Under the pieces are notes generated by a model. That model worked only from the letters and a program-made list of their open reading frames with translations, had not been told where the DNA came from and ran no database searches. From positions 17,810,649 to 17,874,648 of the forward strand of contig JAVDOI010000003.1 of assembly GCA_032191485.1 (NCBI GenBank): DNA of 64,000 nt, read 5' to 3'. This DNA comes from Leptoclinus maculatus. Lineage: Eukaryota; Chordata; Actinopteri; Perciformes; Stichaeidae. Positions 25,980 through 37,695 of the stretch are shown here, piece by piece; the first letter of the stretch is position 1, and every line of letters begins with the position of its first letter. A program made the position numbers and the translations under genes.

Positions 25980-28900
25980 CTCTTCCTCTCATTGTCCGTT
26001 TCTCTTTGGGTGAGTATGAAACGTCCTTAAAGTAATATTCTGTCCAAAATGTGCCAACCTTTTGACTGACACCGTTCAACTATGTGACACTGAAAAGGAA
26101 GATTTAGGTTCATTATCACTTTCATTCAAGCAACAAACAGAACAAATGCACATATACTAATTATCCACAAACCAGCAACCTCTGATGTAAAACTGCAGTT
26201 GTTCAAAATGAACGTAAACAAATGCTGCTGGAGCTGAGAATGCAAAGTCTTAAAGCAATACTTTGACATTTAGCTTTTTTGTGAAGAGTTAGATTAGGAG
26301 ATTCATGTCTTTAGGCCAAATAAGCAGCTATAGTCAGCAGGCCGTTATCTTAGCTTAGCATAAAAACTGGAAACCTTCTAAAGGTCTATGGTATGTCTCA
26401 AAAATCCACCTATCAGCGTCTCCTAAAGCTCACTAATTAACACACAGACGTGAGTGTGAACTTCTCGTTTAATGTCCAAAGTGATCGAATGCATGTTCAG
26501 TTTCTTCGTGTAATTTGTGTATTTGTATTATTGAAATATTTGATTTGAACCATAATAATAATTAAATAAAAAATAATTGAAAATAATTGAAAATAATCAG
26601 GATTGACCATTATTTTGGTGAAATAATAATTTTAGCCATAAACGTATTGAAGACTGCACATTTTGGTTCAGCTGTAAAAGCATCAGTAGGGTGAAAAAAC
26701 AACACACACGTACTCCTGGGTTTAAATATACAGTAGCACACTGAAAGAGCAGAGGGGGGGGGTAATTATATTCATTGTGTTCACAGTTGATTATTAAGCT
26801 AAGCATTAATAGGACGCGTGTGAGGCTTTACGCCTAATTTAGCCTGATGGCTCCCTTTCCCCTCTGATGGCTTTGAGAGTTTGAATGTTGTCAGCTCTAT
26901 CTAAGCGCTTTTATTATCAAGGAGATGATTGTTTCATCAGCACTCCGGGGCACGATATGATCAGCCGTCTGATTCAAATTAACTTACTCTAGCTGGGCTT
27001 GTAGCTGTGCGCCTCAACTTCCTGTAATGATGACTGTACCCGTCTCTGTGTTTTCTTCTTCTTCTTCTTCTTTTTTTTCTCTATTTGTGCTTTCTGACTT
27101 AACTTGCAGTTTTCTCTTTGTCTCTTTCCTCCTTTTACTGCTGCCTGGTTGACTAAGCAGCTCATAGAAGGGACAGAGCATGGGAGGGTCCTTCTGCTAA
27201 TGCTTCCTCACACTTTGGCTTTGGGTAACCACTCGTACTCGGAGCATGGCTGTCAATGTATCAGGGCAACGCTGGAAGTTGTTATGATAAGGTTTAGGAA
27301 GTCTTCACACAAGCTGTTTTCCCCATGTCCAGTCGTTAAAATGGCTTCCACGCCCGTCAACATCGTGTCAAAGTTATTAAAATGTTTGTGTGCTACTTCC
27401 TCATCATCCTGGTACATTGCAGCCAATTAGTACCTGTAGTGCATTTTATGTTTAGTTTTTTTGTGGATGAATAAGACTTGAATTGTGTGTTTTTTTTATT
27501 TATTTATTTCAAACCTTGCATGTAGCTTGCTGGAGCCTGCACGTACCTCGCCTAACTGTACTTCCATTTAAGCCATCCCAAAGCAAATGATAAAAATACC
27601 ACGCCACTGTCTGTATCTCAAAAGATCTGTCACAGCACCCCCATCTGGAAAATTTGGCTACGGCAGCGATTTTGGGCTTAATTAGCCAAGTTCAAGGATT
27701 TTTAGGAGGCACAACGTAATGTTTATCCACCCAAGTGATGTTCTGGCTAAGCCGACAGAAACATGGCTGAGCTCAACGCGTCCCTCGCGCCAATTCCATG
27801 TTTGTCTGTTTCTCAACTCGCTGATTAATGTATTCAGAGCAAACATAACTGAGAGAGGCTGAGGCATCGGCTCCCCGCTCTCTCTTGTTAACAGTTAATT
27901 AGGGATGGTAACAATGGAGTCATGCCCCGAGTCACTTCCGGGCTTTGCTCCTTTTGGATGCGCTGCTCTCTGTACAGCTCTCGCTATTAATAGAGACACA
28001 AAAGGCCTGACTCACCTGAACTGACTGCATTCCAGTTTGTCGTCAACTTTTTTGTCTCTGTGTGTGTGTGTGTGTGTGTGTGTGCATGTGTGTTTTTGTC
28101 TGTCTTGCTGTAGATTGTTAACTTTTGTGCCAGCTGTACTCGTGTACAGTTAGAGTTTAGACCCATGAACACTGTAGCTGTGTCCCAGATCCATACGACG
28201 GATTCAAAGGAGATGTGTGGTGTGTTCACGCGGGAGAAATGGCAAAATTATGAAACTAGAGAACTCGAGCATTTAGTTTATTGTAACATTTGGTATAGAA
28301 GAGCCGATAATACGCACTATTATAGAGGCGGGAACTTAAGAATATTTTGCCTTTTTTTTTTGTTCTTAAAAAATATAACTTAAATGATTAATCAATTATC
28401 AGAATAGTTGACGATTAATTTACTGTCTGTCAGTTAATGGATGAGTTGGCTGCTCACAGCCGTCCATTAAATGTCTCAAAGCACAGGTTGATCTATTCAA
28501 AATGATTGTTCTGTTCAACCAATATCTTAAAAAAACCAGCAAATATTATAATCAATATACAAACACAAAAGCATCAACAGTGTGGATATCACGGGATTCA
28601 AAATACAATCCGTGTTTATTTCCTCTAATCTTGAACAAATCATATAAGCTCTATAAGCCGATCGTCAAAAATATGTACTTTAAGAAATAACTGATTATCA
28701 AAACTGTTGAAATTATGGTGAAGCAAACCGCATTGTTCTCTACTGTGTGTTCTTATAGTTATAGGATCGGAAACGTCTCTGGTCACTGAAATCAAATGAC
28801 TGAATGTTTAATTAGATAATTCACCGTCGTGGTCTGATCGAAGTCATTCAATTGTATCCGTGATGTGAAAGGTTTTGTGTCGTAGGTGTAATACACGTTA

Positions 28901-31900
28901 TGTCCACCAACAAACTGTAGTGACTTAAAAAAAAGAAAAAACGGATGAATCTAGATGTTAATTTGATTGTTTAACACCTGCTGTTTTTTTTTCCTTCACA
29001 GTCACTGGAAAGCACACGCAGGATGCGGCAGATGGCAGAGGAGGTGAGACTCTGACTGTTTGTATTGACACAAAAGCATCTTATTTACCAGGTTCATGTT
29101 TGTTTATTACTGCCCATACCTGGATGAGGATTAGGAACATTGTATTAATAACAGTCTTTTAATGCGCTAAATTGAAAAGTTAATGTTCTCCTTTTTTACA
29201 AGGAAGTATTAGGACCGCTGTTAATCTTTTGCTCCTCTCGTGTTTACAGAGCAAACAGACCGGCGCCAACACCCTGGTGATGCTGGACGAGCAAGGAGGT
29301 GAGGAGATGTACACTTTGTGTTGCTCTTTGTCTGTGGCAAAGAGTGAATGCTAATGGTTGAGTGCAAAAAGTCACCCGTAGTCGCACATTTTTGGGATGT
29401 TCGTCGTGCTATCGCACTTATTTTGCAAGTTTTTTGTATCGGCCAAAATCAACCAGATGTCATTGTGCCACAATACAAATTGCATTATTCCAATAACATT
29501 TGGATTAAGACATATCTGTGTTTTAGTGTGCTTCAGTACTAATTTGTTATTGGTAGTTTCTATAACGTGCATCCCGAAATATTATTGTTGGTAAACCCGT
29601 GTTCGGTAACCATTTGTCCCGATTTCTTTTTCTTGTGTTTATTGGCTGTAACTTTAATGCCTTCCCTGTTTTAGGATTCTTCATTTGTAATTTTTTTATG
29701 TTTTACCTGCGTTATGTTATTTTTTTGTTATGTTCTTGTTGCTGCAACGACCCAGTTATTGACCCAGTTTAGGATTCCTCACAGTGATCATTGAAGGTGC
29801 GATGTGTAATGACGCCACGAGCTCGAAACCAATTGGGGGGCAGTTTTTCCACCTCCTCCCAAAAAAACCCCTCAAAATAGAACTGCTGTGGTGTAATCTT
29901 TACGAGTGGTGTTGGCTTAAAGCTTACTCCGCTCAGTTTTAGCAGGAAGCATAGTAGCAAGAAGACCCGGTGGGGGGGGGAGGAGGAGGTTCGTTGATTT
30001 CAACTACACACCTGTCAAGTTTCATGACTCCAAGCCAACAACTCCTGGTGTATGAAATGTTCCCAGATATAGAGAAGAAGAATCTGAATTTGTGTGTACG
30101 TGTGTTTCAGAGCAGCTGAGGCGTGTGGACGAGGGCATGGACCAGATCAACCAGGACATGAGACAGGCTGAGAAGAACCTGACTGACCTCTCCAAGTGCT
30201 GTGGCCTCTGTGTCTGCCCCTGTGACAGGTACACTGTGAACCACTGAAGCCTCCACATCACTGTTGTGTGTCATCATGCGTTTCTCTACTCTGTGTGTGT
30301 GCTGTGCGTGTTTGGTAGTGTGCAGCAGGTATGTGGCTGGTTTGTGAAGGAACTTCACGGTGATGAATAAGACCAATATAAGGAAGGGTTATATAGAAGG
30401 GTTATATAGACTGACAGTTGGAGCACTTCTACAACTTGGTTAGGCATGAAACTCTTCTGGTTGAATCATCAGAACAATAGTTGACCAACTGTGATGCAAA
30501 GTATCGTGTTGTTGGTTTGAAATTCTCGTAACAGCTGTTGGAAGTTATACATACTTACGGTGCTGACGCAAACTAAATATGTAATCAGCAGCTGGAATTA
30601 ATTCACTTTTGGATTCTGGGTCAATTTTTGAATGAATTCAGCAACTATGATGCGGTGGTTTGTTCCCAACTGCAACAACAAAAGCGTTTTGAATTCTCTA
30701 CCGCTTCAATTTCCGCCGGGCCAAACTGAAATTGGTGGCTTTTTCCATAAACTTAAAGGATTTTTTTCCGATATCCAGGAGTCCCGTGTGTCTTATGTTA
30801 AGTAACGTTGATGAACGTAGCCTCTCCCTCTTCACCACGTTATCACCGTGGGATGCGACACTTCCATGACTCTGATCGGTGTGTGTGTGATAGGGAAACG
30901 TGACAGTTCTTAACTGGTGCTGCTCAATGCAGAGCATACTTTACCGTCTCCATCAAACCAAATGGGTCTGCAGTGTCAGTGTGTGTGTGTGTGTGTGTGT
31001 GTGCAGAGTAAGATCATATCTGGTTCTAAACATGGAAAAACAAATCTCCCCAAAATGCTTTCACTTTGGAGAAGAGGATTCTTTGATGAGTACCGTAAGA
31101 TAAGGTAGGGGATCTTTTGAATGTGCTGTATCTGTAGTAATAGCCCACTTGTAGCCTTATTAACCTTTTGTGGATGCTTTTATTTTGAAGACCGTGTGGT
31201 TGTATTTAAGTTCTTCTAGTTTTTGTTTACACCTGCGGATTTCCTGGTTTGTATTTTGACTTTCCGTCTTTTCCTCCAGGGTGTCGTCGATCGAGCACGA
31301 CTCAAAATACAAGCGTACCTGGGGTGTGAGAGGAGCCGACGGGGAAACTGACTCGAACGGCTCCAAAATAGTCTCGAGGCAGCCCTCGGGTGTTCGCAAC
31401 GGCCAGGCCGGCCAGGTGAACGCCTCGGCGCCCTCCGGCCCCTACATCAAGAGGTATGATGACACTATCGGAAGCGTGTTTTTAATTTATATGTTGCATG
31501 TAGTTTTCAATTGACCCAGTGAGACACACCTGACGGAGCCTTACTTAACATCTACAGGATAACCAACGATGCTCGGGAGGATGAGATGGAGGAGAATCTG
31601 GATGCAGTGGGCAGCATCATTGGCAACCTGAAAACGATGGCTCAGGACATGGGCAACGAGATAGACCAGCAGAACAAACACATTGACAGCATCACTGATA
31701 AGGTAGCGGTCTGATGTTATTGACATTCCAATCGTTTCGGCCTGTTTTTACTTTCTCTGCTATTACTTGTATATCGAGGGATTCTGTGGAGTTTTTCACC
31801 AATTGTATCACTATGGAGCAGTGATTTTACACGGCAACAATGCACAAGCCTCATGGTTTCAGGCTGTTCCACTGATGGACAGTAACGCGGAAGGTAGAAG

Positions 31901-32568
31901 TCTGCTATGTTTTAAACATGGATGTAAACAATGCAGGATATAGAATCGTATTTTAAGTCGGCTTTGCAAAAGGAGGGAAGAAAATGCATTCATTCATTCA
32001 TTCATTGGTTGACGGACTGATCTCCAAAATGTTTCCTGCGGTGTATTTCTTTCAAGCTCACATGAGTGAACGGCATTAAGCACGGTATATTAATAGCTAT
32101 TTACAGAATGTTGTGACAAAATGCACTTGAACCCTAATTCTCTGTTACAATAATTCACTACATGTTTACAAGCAGGCAGGCAAACTCACCACCTCTCTTC
32201 TTCTCTTTTCTTCTCTTCTTTTCACTATACATGTGTTTGCAAGTTAAAGCTGCCCTGTGGATGTTACATTCAGTGTTTAAATCTCTTTCATAAAGCATTT
32301 GCAAAGCTGATTTAATCTTCCGTTGACCATCTTTACTAGGTAGCCGTCTCAAAAGAGAACCTGCACAGTTCATGAACTCCACAGGGAACTTTAAATGTGT
32401 TTTTCTTCTGCATTTGAAGTCGGTGAATTGCGAGGTGAAAAGTCCATGCGATGCGTATTCACCCTTTCTTCCTTTTTTTTAATTGATTTATTTTCTTTCT
32501 TTCAGGCGGAAATGAACCGGTGTCGTATTGAAGAAGCCAACCAGAGAGCCAACAAGCTCATCAAGTAG
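25853..32568 (+). CDS. snap23: SNAP-23-type synaptosome-associated t-SNARE, complete
   Basis: Seven coding exons: 25853..25909, 29002..29043, 29250..29298, 30111..30228, 31280..31453, 31558..31702 and 32506..32568 (stop TAG). All introns are GT-AG, total 648 bp, 215 residues (human SNAP-23 is about 211). The Qb SNARE helix is SLESTRRMRQMAEE through EGMDQINQDM. The palmitoylated cysteine cluster CCGLCVCPC follows at about residues 80-88. After a linker rich in Gly/Ser/Asn comes the Qc SNARE helix ITNDAREDEMEENL through MGNEIDQQNKHIDSI, with the central Gln residues of both zero layers present. CC at the start of the cluster is the SNAP-23 pattern; SNAP-25 has FC as I recall it. It pairs with syntaxin and VAMP for plasma-membrane fusion outside, and partly inside, neurons. 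It ends NKLIK, slightly shorter than human. Teleosts have two snap23 copies and I cannot say which this is. Confidence 0.93.
25927..25978. repeat. (CA)n microsatellite at a snap23 donor
   Basis: 52-bp CA run starting 17 bp inside the first coding intron. Confidence 0.95.
26249..26448 (+). mobile_element. Palindromic-family repeat, copy 1
   Basis: It reads CTTAAAGCAATACTTTGACA, then GCTTAGCATAAAAACTGGAAA and ending AAAGCTCACTAATTAACAC. The same family recurs at 38584-38831 and 56357-56712. A common percomorph intronic repeat as I recall it; non-coding. Confidence 0.5.
28059..28084. repeat. (TG)n microsatellite
   Basis: Dinucleotide run of 26 bp, snap23 intron. Confidence 0.9.
28330..28440 (+). 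mobile_element. Dispersed repeat family B (ATTAATCAATTATC), copy 1
   Basis: TTCTTAAAAAATATAACTTA is followed by ATGATTAATCAATTATCAGA and AGTTGACGATTAATTTAC. This matches the 3' part of a very widespread percomorph repeat as I recall it. Other copies are at 45745-45880, 47730-47905 and 62705-62905. Confidence 0.45.
30979..31003. repeat. (GT)n microsatellite
   Basis: Dinucleotide run of 25 bp, snap23 intron. Confidence 0.9.
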
Positions 32569-32616
32569 ACAACGAACCCTTCTTCTGCCAGTTCTGTCCA
32601 TCAACCTTGAGCCTCT

Positions 32617-32618
<2 letters not shown>

Positions 32619-32671
<53 letters not shown>
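32619..32671. repeat. (CA)n microsatellite in the snap23 3' UTR
   Basis: 53-bp CA run starting 51 bp after the stop codon, upstream of the first AATAAA, so it should be in the mature mRNA. Confidence 0.95.
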
Positions 32672-32675
<4 letters not shown>

Positions 32676-32784
32676 CATACTTGTGCACATGCATCTTTGA
32701 CATAAAAAAACAACAACAAAGAAATTCAGTCAGGAAGAATCTCTTTGCCAGCGCCGTGCTCGCCTTCTACTGCACTAAGATGTA

Positions 32785-32790
32785 AATAAA
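32785..32790 (+). promoter_or_regulatory. Candidate snap23 polyadenylation signal (proximal)
   Basis: AATAAA lies 217 bp after the snap23 stop codon, downstream of a CA microsatellite in the 3' UTR. A further AATAAA is at 33258-33263 and another at 34770-34775, so alternative longer 3' ends are possible. Confidence 0.4.
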
Positions 32791-34940
32791 ATACGCAAAC
32801 ATTCTATATTTTACAAATTGGCCACCATCTTTGACACGTGCATTCATAGTCATGCTGGACTTTGAGAAGCAGGAAGGGCATCAGATAACTGCACCAAAGA
32901 GGAAGGGACTGACTGCCTGTCACTGCTGGTCGATACCAAATACGTATCATATCTCAACATTCAGAGGAAGGGAAGTAGCACAGGTCAGCTGCTTCTCTTT
33001 CCTATTGTTTCTCTGTTTTGCCGTTCTCTTAAAAGTGTGAACCGTGTCTCTTTATCTGGATGAGGTCATGGATACATGCCTAGCTGACTTTTAGTTAGCA
33101 TTAATTAACGTATCCCCTTCTGTTGGTCCCATCCTGATACAGCTACATCGAGTTTGAAACAAATGCGTCTTATTCAAATCCTTATTGATTCAACGTGTAA
33201 TTAGGTTTATTGTATTATGTGCTTATTTAATTCTTTATCGCGCAGAAATGACTTGTGAATAAAGTTGTTTAACGCTTTGTTCTCATGTCATTTATGCCAT
33301 TTCAGATGTGAAAGCTGTTTCATAAGATATGAAATGTTGTGCTTTGGAGCGAGTCATGGCAAATCCTTTAATGCTACACTTCGAAGCACAGACCCCTGAA
33401 TGATAGCGATTCCATATTATTTAAAAAAAATAAATAAATGCTCTGACTGAGAAGTCAAGGTTGTAACTATTGTGAGGCGCTGAGCTGGTGTTAGAAATTT
33501 AATATATACTAGTTATCACTTGTCCTTCAAATGTGAAGGAGGGTCAGTCAGCACCATGAGGAGCATCATCATCATCATCATTAAGCATCGAGTATATTTC
33601 ATAACGCTGGATATGTGAAACGTAACAGATTTGTCATAAACGGATCAGTTCCTGTACTTCATATTTAGTGTCTCTTGTGCTCTATCAGTCCGTGTTGATG
33701 AAACATATTGTAGCCGTTTATATTAATTGCCCATAGTCATTCTTTTAATCTAAATTCATTCTTCTGTCTTCGTCATCTCCGGGTTAATGGAGAGTTATGG
33801 CGCCCAGGAGGACGTTTACCAGCCTATGCAGGGTTCCTAGTGAGTCTGGTAATATGCGGAAAATTGAATTTCCTCAAGTTCGATAATTGCACAGTCTTTA
33901 AAAGTATGAAAACAAATGCTCAGTTCTGAAACGCATTGTTTAATCCGCCGTCGTTTCTCATGCGCACTAGGTCGTTATCATTATGGCATATGCAGCAGTT
34001 CTGTCATAATGAAAATAACTTAAAAGGTTACAAAATTAGTCTGGAAAAATATCATTTAGAAATGGGATGTATGAATAGAATGTGCAGGAACCCTGTCGAT
34101 GCCTTCCGGGTGATCCATGGTTGTGTTGTAACAGCCGTTTGTATCGCAAACTGCTGTGAAATCTGGCTACGAGAGGAGCAGAGCTGCAGTAAAACGATAA
34201 TATCTAGCGATGGAAAGCATCGTTTTGTTTTGCCGAAGCCGTAGCCAGGCGGAGAAATGACTGCTGGCAGCAAGATGTATATACGCGTACATGAATGATG
34301 TCAGAGGTAAATGTTGAAGCGGGAATATGTCCTGGCCGGCTCCGTTTAGGCCTCGCTGTGGAAATTTGGCTTATAATAAAGTAATACAGAACGCTGTAAA
34401 TACCTCTTGTATGATGCATCTTCTGGCTTATTCGTTTTGTGATGCTTTGTATGCTCCGCTGCAGCCATAGAGACCCATTGAGTTTGTAAAGATTGAAATG
34501 ATGTTATTCAGGGCTTTGTATTGCTACAAGTGATCATCCTCCGCCCGTTACTTGTCAGCCGAGATGTAATTAGTGGAGCCCGAGGCCGACTCGCTGTCTT
34601 GAGGCCGTTTGTTCATTGTTTCACAAAAACAGCCGCTGGAATGTAAATCCAACGATTTTCACGACGTTCATATGCAGCTCGTATCATCTGGAATTAGCTT
34701 GGTTAGCAGTTGACTGTTTAACAAAGTGCCTGTTGTTTAACACCTGCCTCTGTTAAATTGTTTTTATTCAATAAATCTATTCTGAAATGAATGTTCTTGG
34801 ACATTTTCAATGCATCAACAATTAGAATTAAATCAGTATTCATTAGAAATCTGCAACGGTACAACTGTGGACGTGAGTGTTGATATTAAAGGAAAGAGAT
34901 TAAAATGACAAATGAAACCCAAACTGTATAGATTCAGAAG

Positions 34941-34958
34941 TTTATTTTAAAGTTTATT
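34941..34958 (-). promoter_or_regulatory. Possible distal polyadenylation signals for sptb
   Basis: Two AATAAA hexamers on the - strand (34941-34946 and 34953-34958) lie about 2.7 kb after the sptb stop. If used, the 3' UTR would run through a mobile-element-like block at 35904..36617, so nearer sites may be used instead. Weak positional evidence only. Confidence 0.2.
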
Positions 34959-35903
34959 CTCTCAAAATGTATTTGATATTTCCCGTTAACATCATTTTTC
35001 TGGATATTTTACATAGCTAGAGAGTACAAAAGGCAGATTAAAAACCACTGAACAGAAGAAGGAAGGAGTGGAGGAATAAACAAAGTGGAGGTGACGGAGT
35101 AGGAAGTGTAGATGGTGACCAATAAAAACAAGACTGAATAAAGGTAACGCAAGTTTCCCAAAACCATTTAAAGGTGCTTTTATAACGGATGTGACTACTG
35201 GTACAGGAAGCACAGAAGTGATGATCTTCTGTCCTCCTGTACGCAGAAAAAAACATCTTATTTGTTGTTAAGATGGCCACAAGAAGGTTATAGATGTAAG
35301 AACATTACTTTTCCTTTTCTATATGTAAATAATCTAGACAGAGGTCATCATGATGCTACCATATTTCCTCTCGAGCTGAACAGTCTCCATCTTTCTACAC
35401 CTTTTAACTTCCATCATTTCTACGAGGTCACTTGAGTTGGATCGTGGTTCAGGGACGGAGCCCACAGGTCAAGGCAAAGACGGCAGTGGGTGAGTGAATG
35501 TGACAAGTTAGCGTCGATAAATGCAGTTCCACGTCCTCTGTACTCCTCCCCCCCCCTGTGTATCGACTCAAATGTCTTATTCTATAATGGCTTTATTGTG
35601 GGAAAAGTACCAAATTCTCACTTCCTCCTTTACATTCATATTAAAAGACACATTCCCTCAGCTCCACACTGCTACTGTATGATCCTCGCCTTAGATGAAG
35701 AGCATGCCCGGTGGTCCTGCTGTGTGGTTTGGAAAAGCAGTCAAGATTCATCCGACCCACGGATTGTCCTTGACTTTGGCCGTTTTACCTTAATCTGGTT
35801 GAATAATGGTCCCAGCTTTTACAAGAACGCCTGGTTTCATTTCTAGTTGGCTCTAATTTAACACTCAGCCTTTGTGGTACATAAAATGTAGCTTGTGATA
35901 TCA

Positions 35904-36617
35904 GAGGGGTGTTTCATAAAGCAAGATGACCAGTTAAATCAAACTGTTCTCACCGAGGGCACCATGGAAGCTTTACCTTCCAGACTAGCCTGGTGTCTGT
36001 CAGGTTAGTTTAGCTTCACCTCAGGCTGAACCAGTGTTTTGTACACTAGCACATGTTCAATTTAACACATTTTGCACTTTTTGCATACTTAAAATTTGAA
36101 CTCTTCTATTTTTCAGTCACAATTCCAGCTAATGTGTTCATTTTAAATGCACTGCAACCAATATGAAGGCAAAAAAAAACAACTTTGACCCACGACTGTA
36201 TACTCATGGTTTGCAGCTTCTTCACCATCTGTTTTCTCTTTAAATGTCACTTAAATAACATTTTGAGGCCGGCAGCCAATCTGACGGTATTTCACCGGAC
36301 GGTTATTTAACTCGTCCAAACCAAGTAGCATTATCCAACTATTGCCATAAATGACCTGGCTGGAGTCTTATTGCATATTTAAAAGTTGTTAACGGCATGT
36401 TGCGTGCATCTTTTATACGTCAACTTGCCTCTTTACGTTAATGTGTTGCACTTATTATACAAAGAAAGGTCACATTACACTGCAGCTAACTTGAGTCTGA
36501 GTCGCAGTTTCCTCATTATGAAAGCACGTCGTCAGGTGCTTCGTGTCTCGTGTCTGCGTTTCAAAGTAAAGTCAGGCTTTCCACAATAAGAGCTGCTTTT
36601 ATTACGAAACACCCCTC
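35904..36617. mobile_element. Terminal-inverted-repeat DNA element between snap23 and sptb
   Basis: The left end GAGGGGTGTTTCATAA and the reverse complement of the right end GAGGGGTGTTTCGTAA differ at one of 16 positions. GATATC lies just outside both ends (35897-35902 and 36619-36624), a plausible target duplication. The 714-bp interior has no transposase-like frame. Non-autonomous. Confidence 0.65.
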
Positions 36618-37018
36618 GGATATCTGCTAACAGAATACAACGTCCTATGCGTGTCCCTACAAGCCAAAGTTGAAGACAAATAAGGCAGGTCAAGTGTGGT
36701 CTTGACTGAGGGTTCAAGAATATCACAATAGCACCATATCAAACCAACGTAAAACATACTTCATGCAGCTGTAGATATATATATATGTTAATGAATAGAT
36801 ATGAAATTCAGGGTTCAATACACAAGTGTTGAATATATTTAAAGTTCACAGAAATAACTACCGCCACAGTTCAGTTGAGAATACGACCGTACTAGATCAA
36901 TAATCACAACTGGTGTCTCATGACTGATCGTATTTCATCGGTGACCATTTAAAAATCTCAACAGTCGAACCCTTCACAGTGCATAGAGCATTTAGTTTGC
37001 ATGCCTGCAATTACACTT

Positions 37019-37020
<2 letters not shown>

Positions 37021-37059
<39 letters not shown>
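37021..37059. repeat. (TG)n microsatellite
   Basis: Dinucleotide run of 39 bp between the two convergent genes. Confidence 0.93.
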
Positions 37060-37602
37060 ACTGTACTACGGTTTTGCTCTTCACCAAGTCTTTACACCGC
37101 ATTTACAAAGCTTTTTTGAAAGTCTGTTAAACTCACTCTGGTTCTCTAAGTAGCATGAAGCGCTCCAAATTCAAACAGCACAGTATTACAGTTCACAACC
37201 ATTGTATAAGGCAGATTAATAAAAGTACCCTCTTGGTACTCTTTGTGTCACCCCATGTGCATTACAGGCCTTCATATTGTACATGGCTATATCAAAGCAT
37301 TCCAATACGAAAGCAAAACAAAACGCGGCAAAAAAAGAAAAGGTTTTACAAACATTCTTTGGTTGAGTGTGAAAGGAGCATTCCTGTGCTTTTAATTGAA
37401 TTGCTTTGAATTTGGCATTTTGTTAAAAACGACACAAAGAAAAGAGAAAAAGTGGACCTTTGCAATGATACACTGGCTTAAATACAGGCAAACGAGTGAT
37501 GGCTTTAGCCTAAACTACAATAAATGTGTTTACTCTTGCAAAGTAATATAAAAAAATCTAGTGATTAAAAAGCTGTCTTTGACTGATTGTACACCAATAC
37601 TA

Positions 37603-37605
<3 letters not shown>

Positions 37606-37655
<50 letters not shown>

Positions 37656-37668
37656 CCCCCCCCCCCCC
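37606..37668. repeat. (CT)n plus poly-C in the sptb 3' UTR
   Basis: 47 bp of CT then 16 C. On the mRNA strand this is poly-G followed by GA repeat starting about 28 nt after the stop codon. Confidence 0.95.
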
Positions 37669-37695
37669 TTTTTTTGATGGCCTTTCCATCTCTCT

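Larger units (their letters stand above)
25910..29001 (+). other. snap23: snap23 first coding intron
   Basis: 3.1 kb. It starts with a donor followed by a 52-bp CA repeat. A fish-type palindromic-family repeat lies at 26249-26448, a TG repeat at 28059-28084, and a second interspersed family at about 28330-28440. No coding sequence recognised. Confidence 0.8.
32569..37695. other. Convergent intergenic region: snap23 3' UTR to sptb 3' UTR
   Basis: 5.1 kb between the two stop codons. It holds snap23 polyadenylation candidates, a terminal-inverted-repeat element (35904-36617), a TG repeat (37021-37059) and a CT/poly-C block next to the sptb stop. Open frames such as the one at 35490-35846 (118 codons) show no domain I recognise and are not called as genes. 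Confidence 0.7.

Noticed and set aside
25853..32568. Assignment to SNAP-25
   Set aside because: The cysteine cluster is CCGLCVCPC rather than FCGLCVCPC, the N-terminus lacks the longer SNAP-25 leader, and the linker is of SNAP-23 type.
35490..35846. 118-codon frame between snap23 and sptb
   Set aside because: No recognisable domain, no splice context; probably chance in non-coding or UTR sequence.
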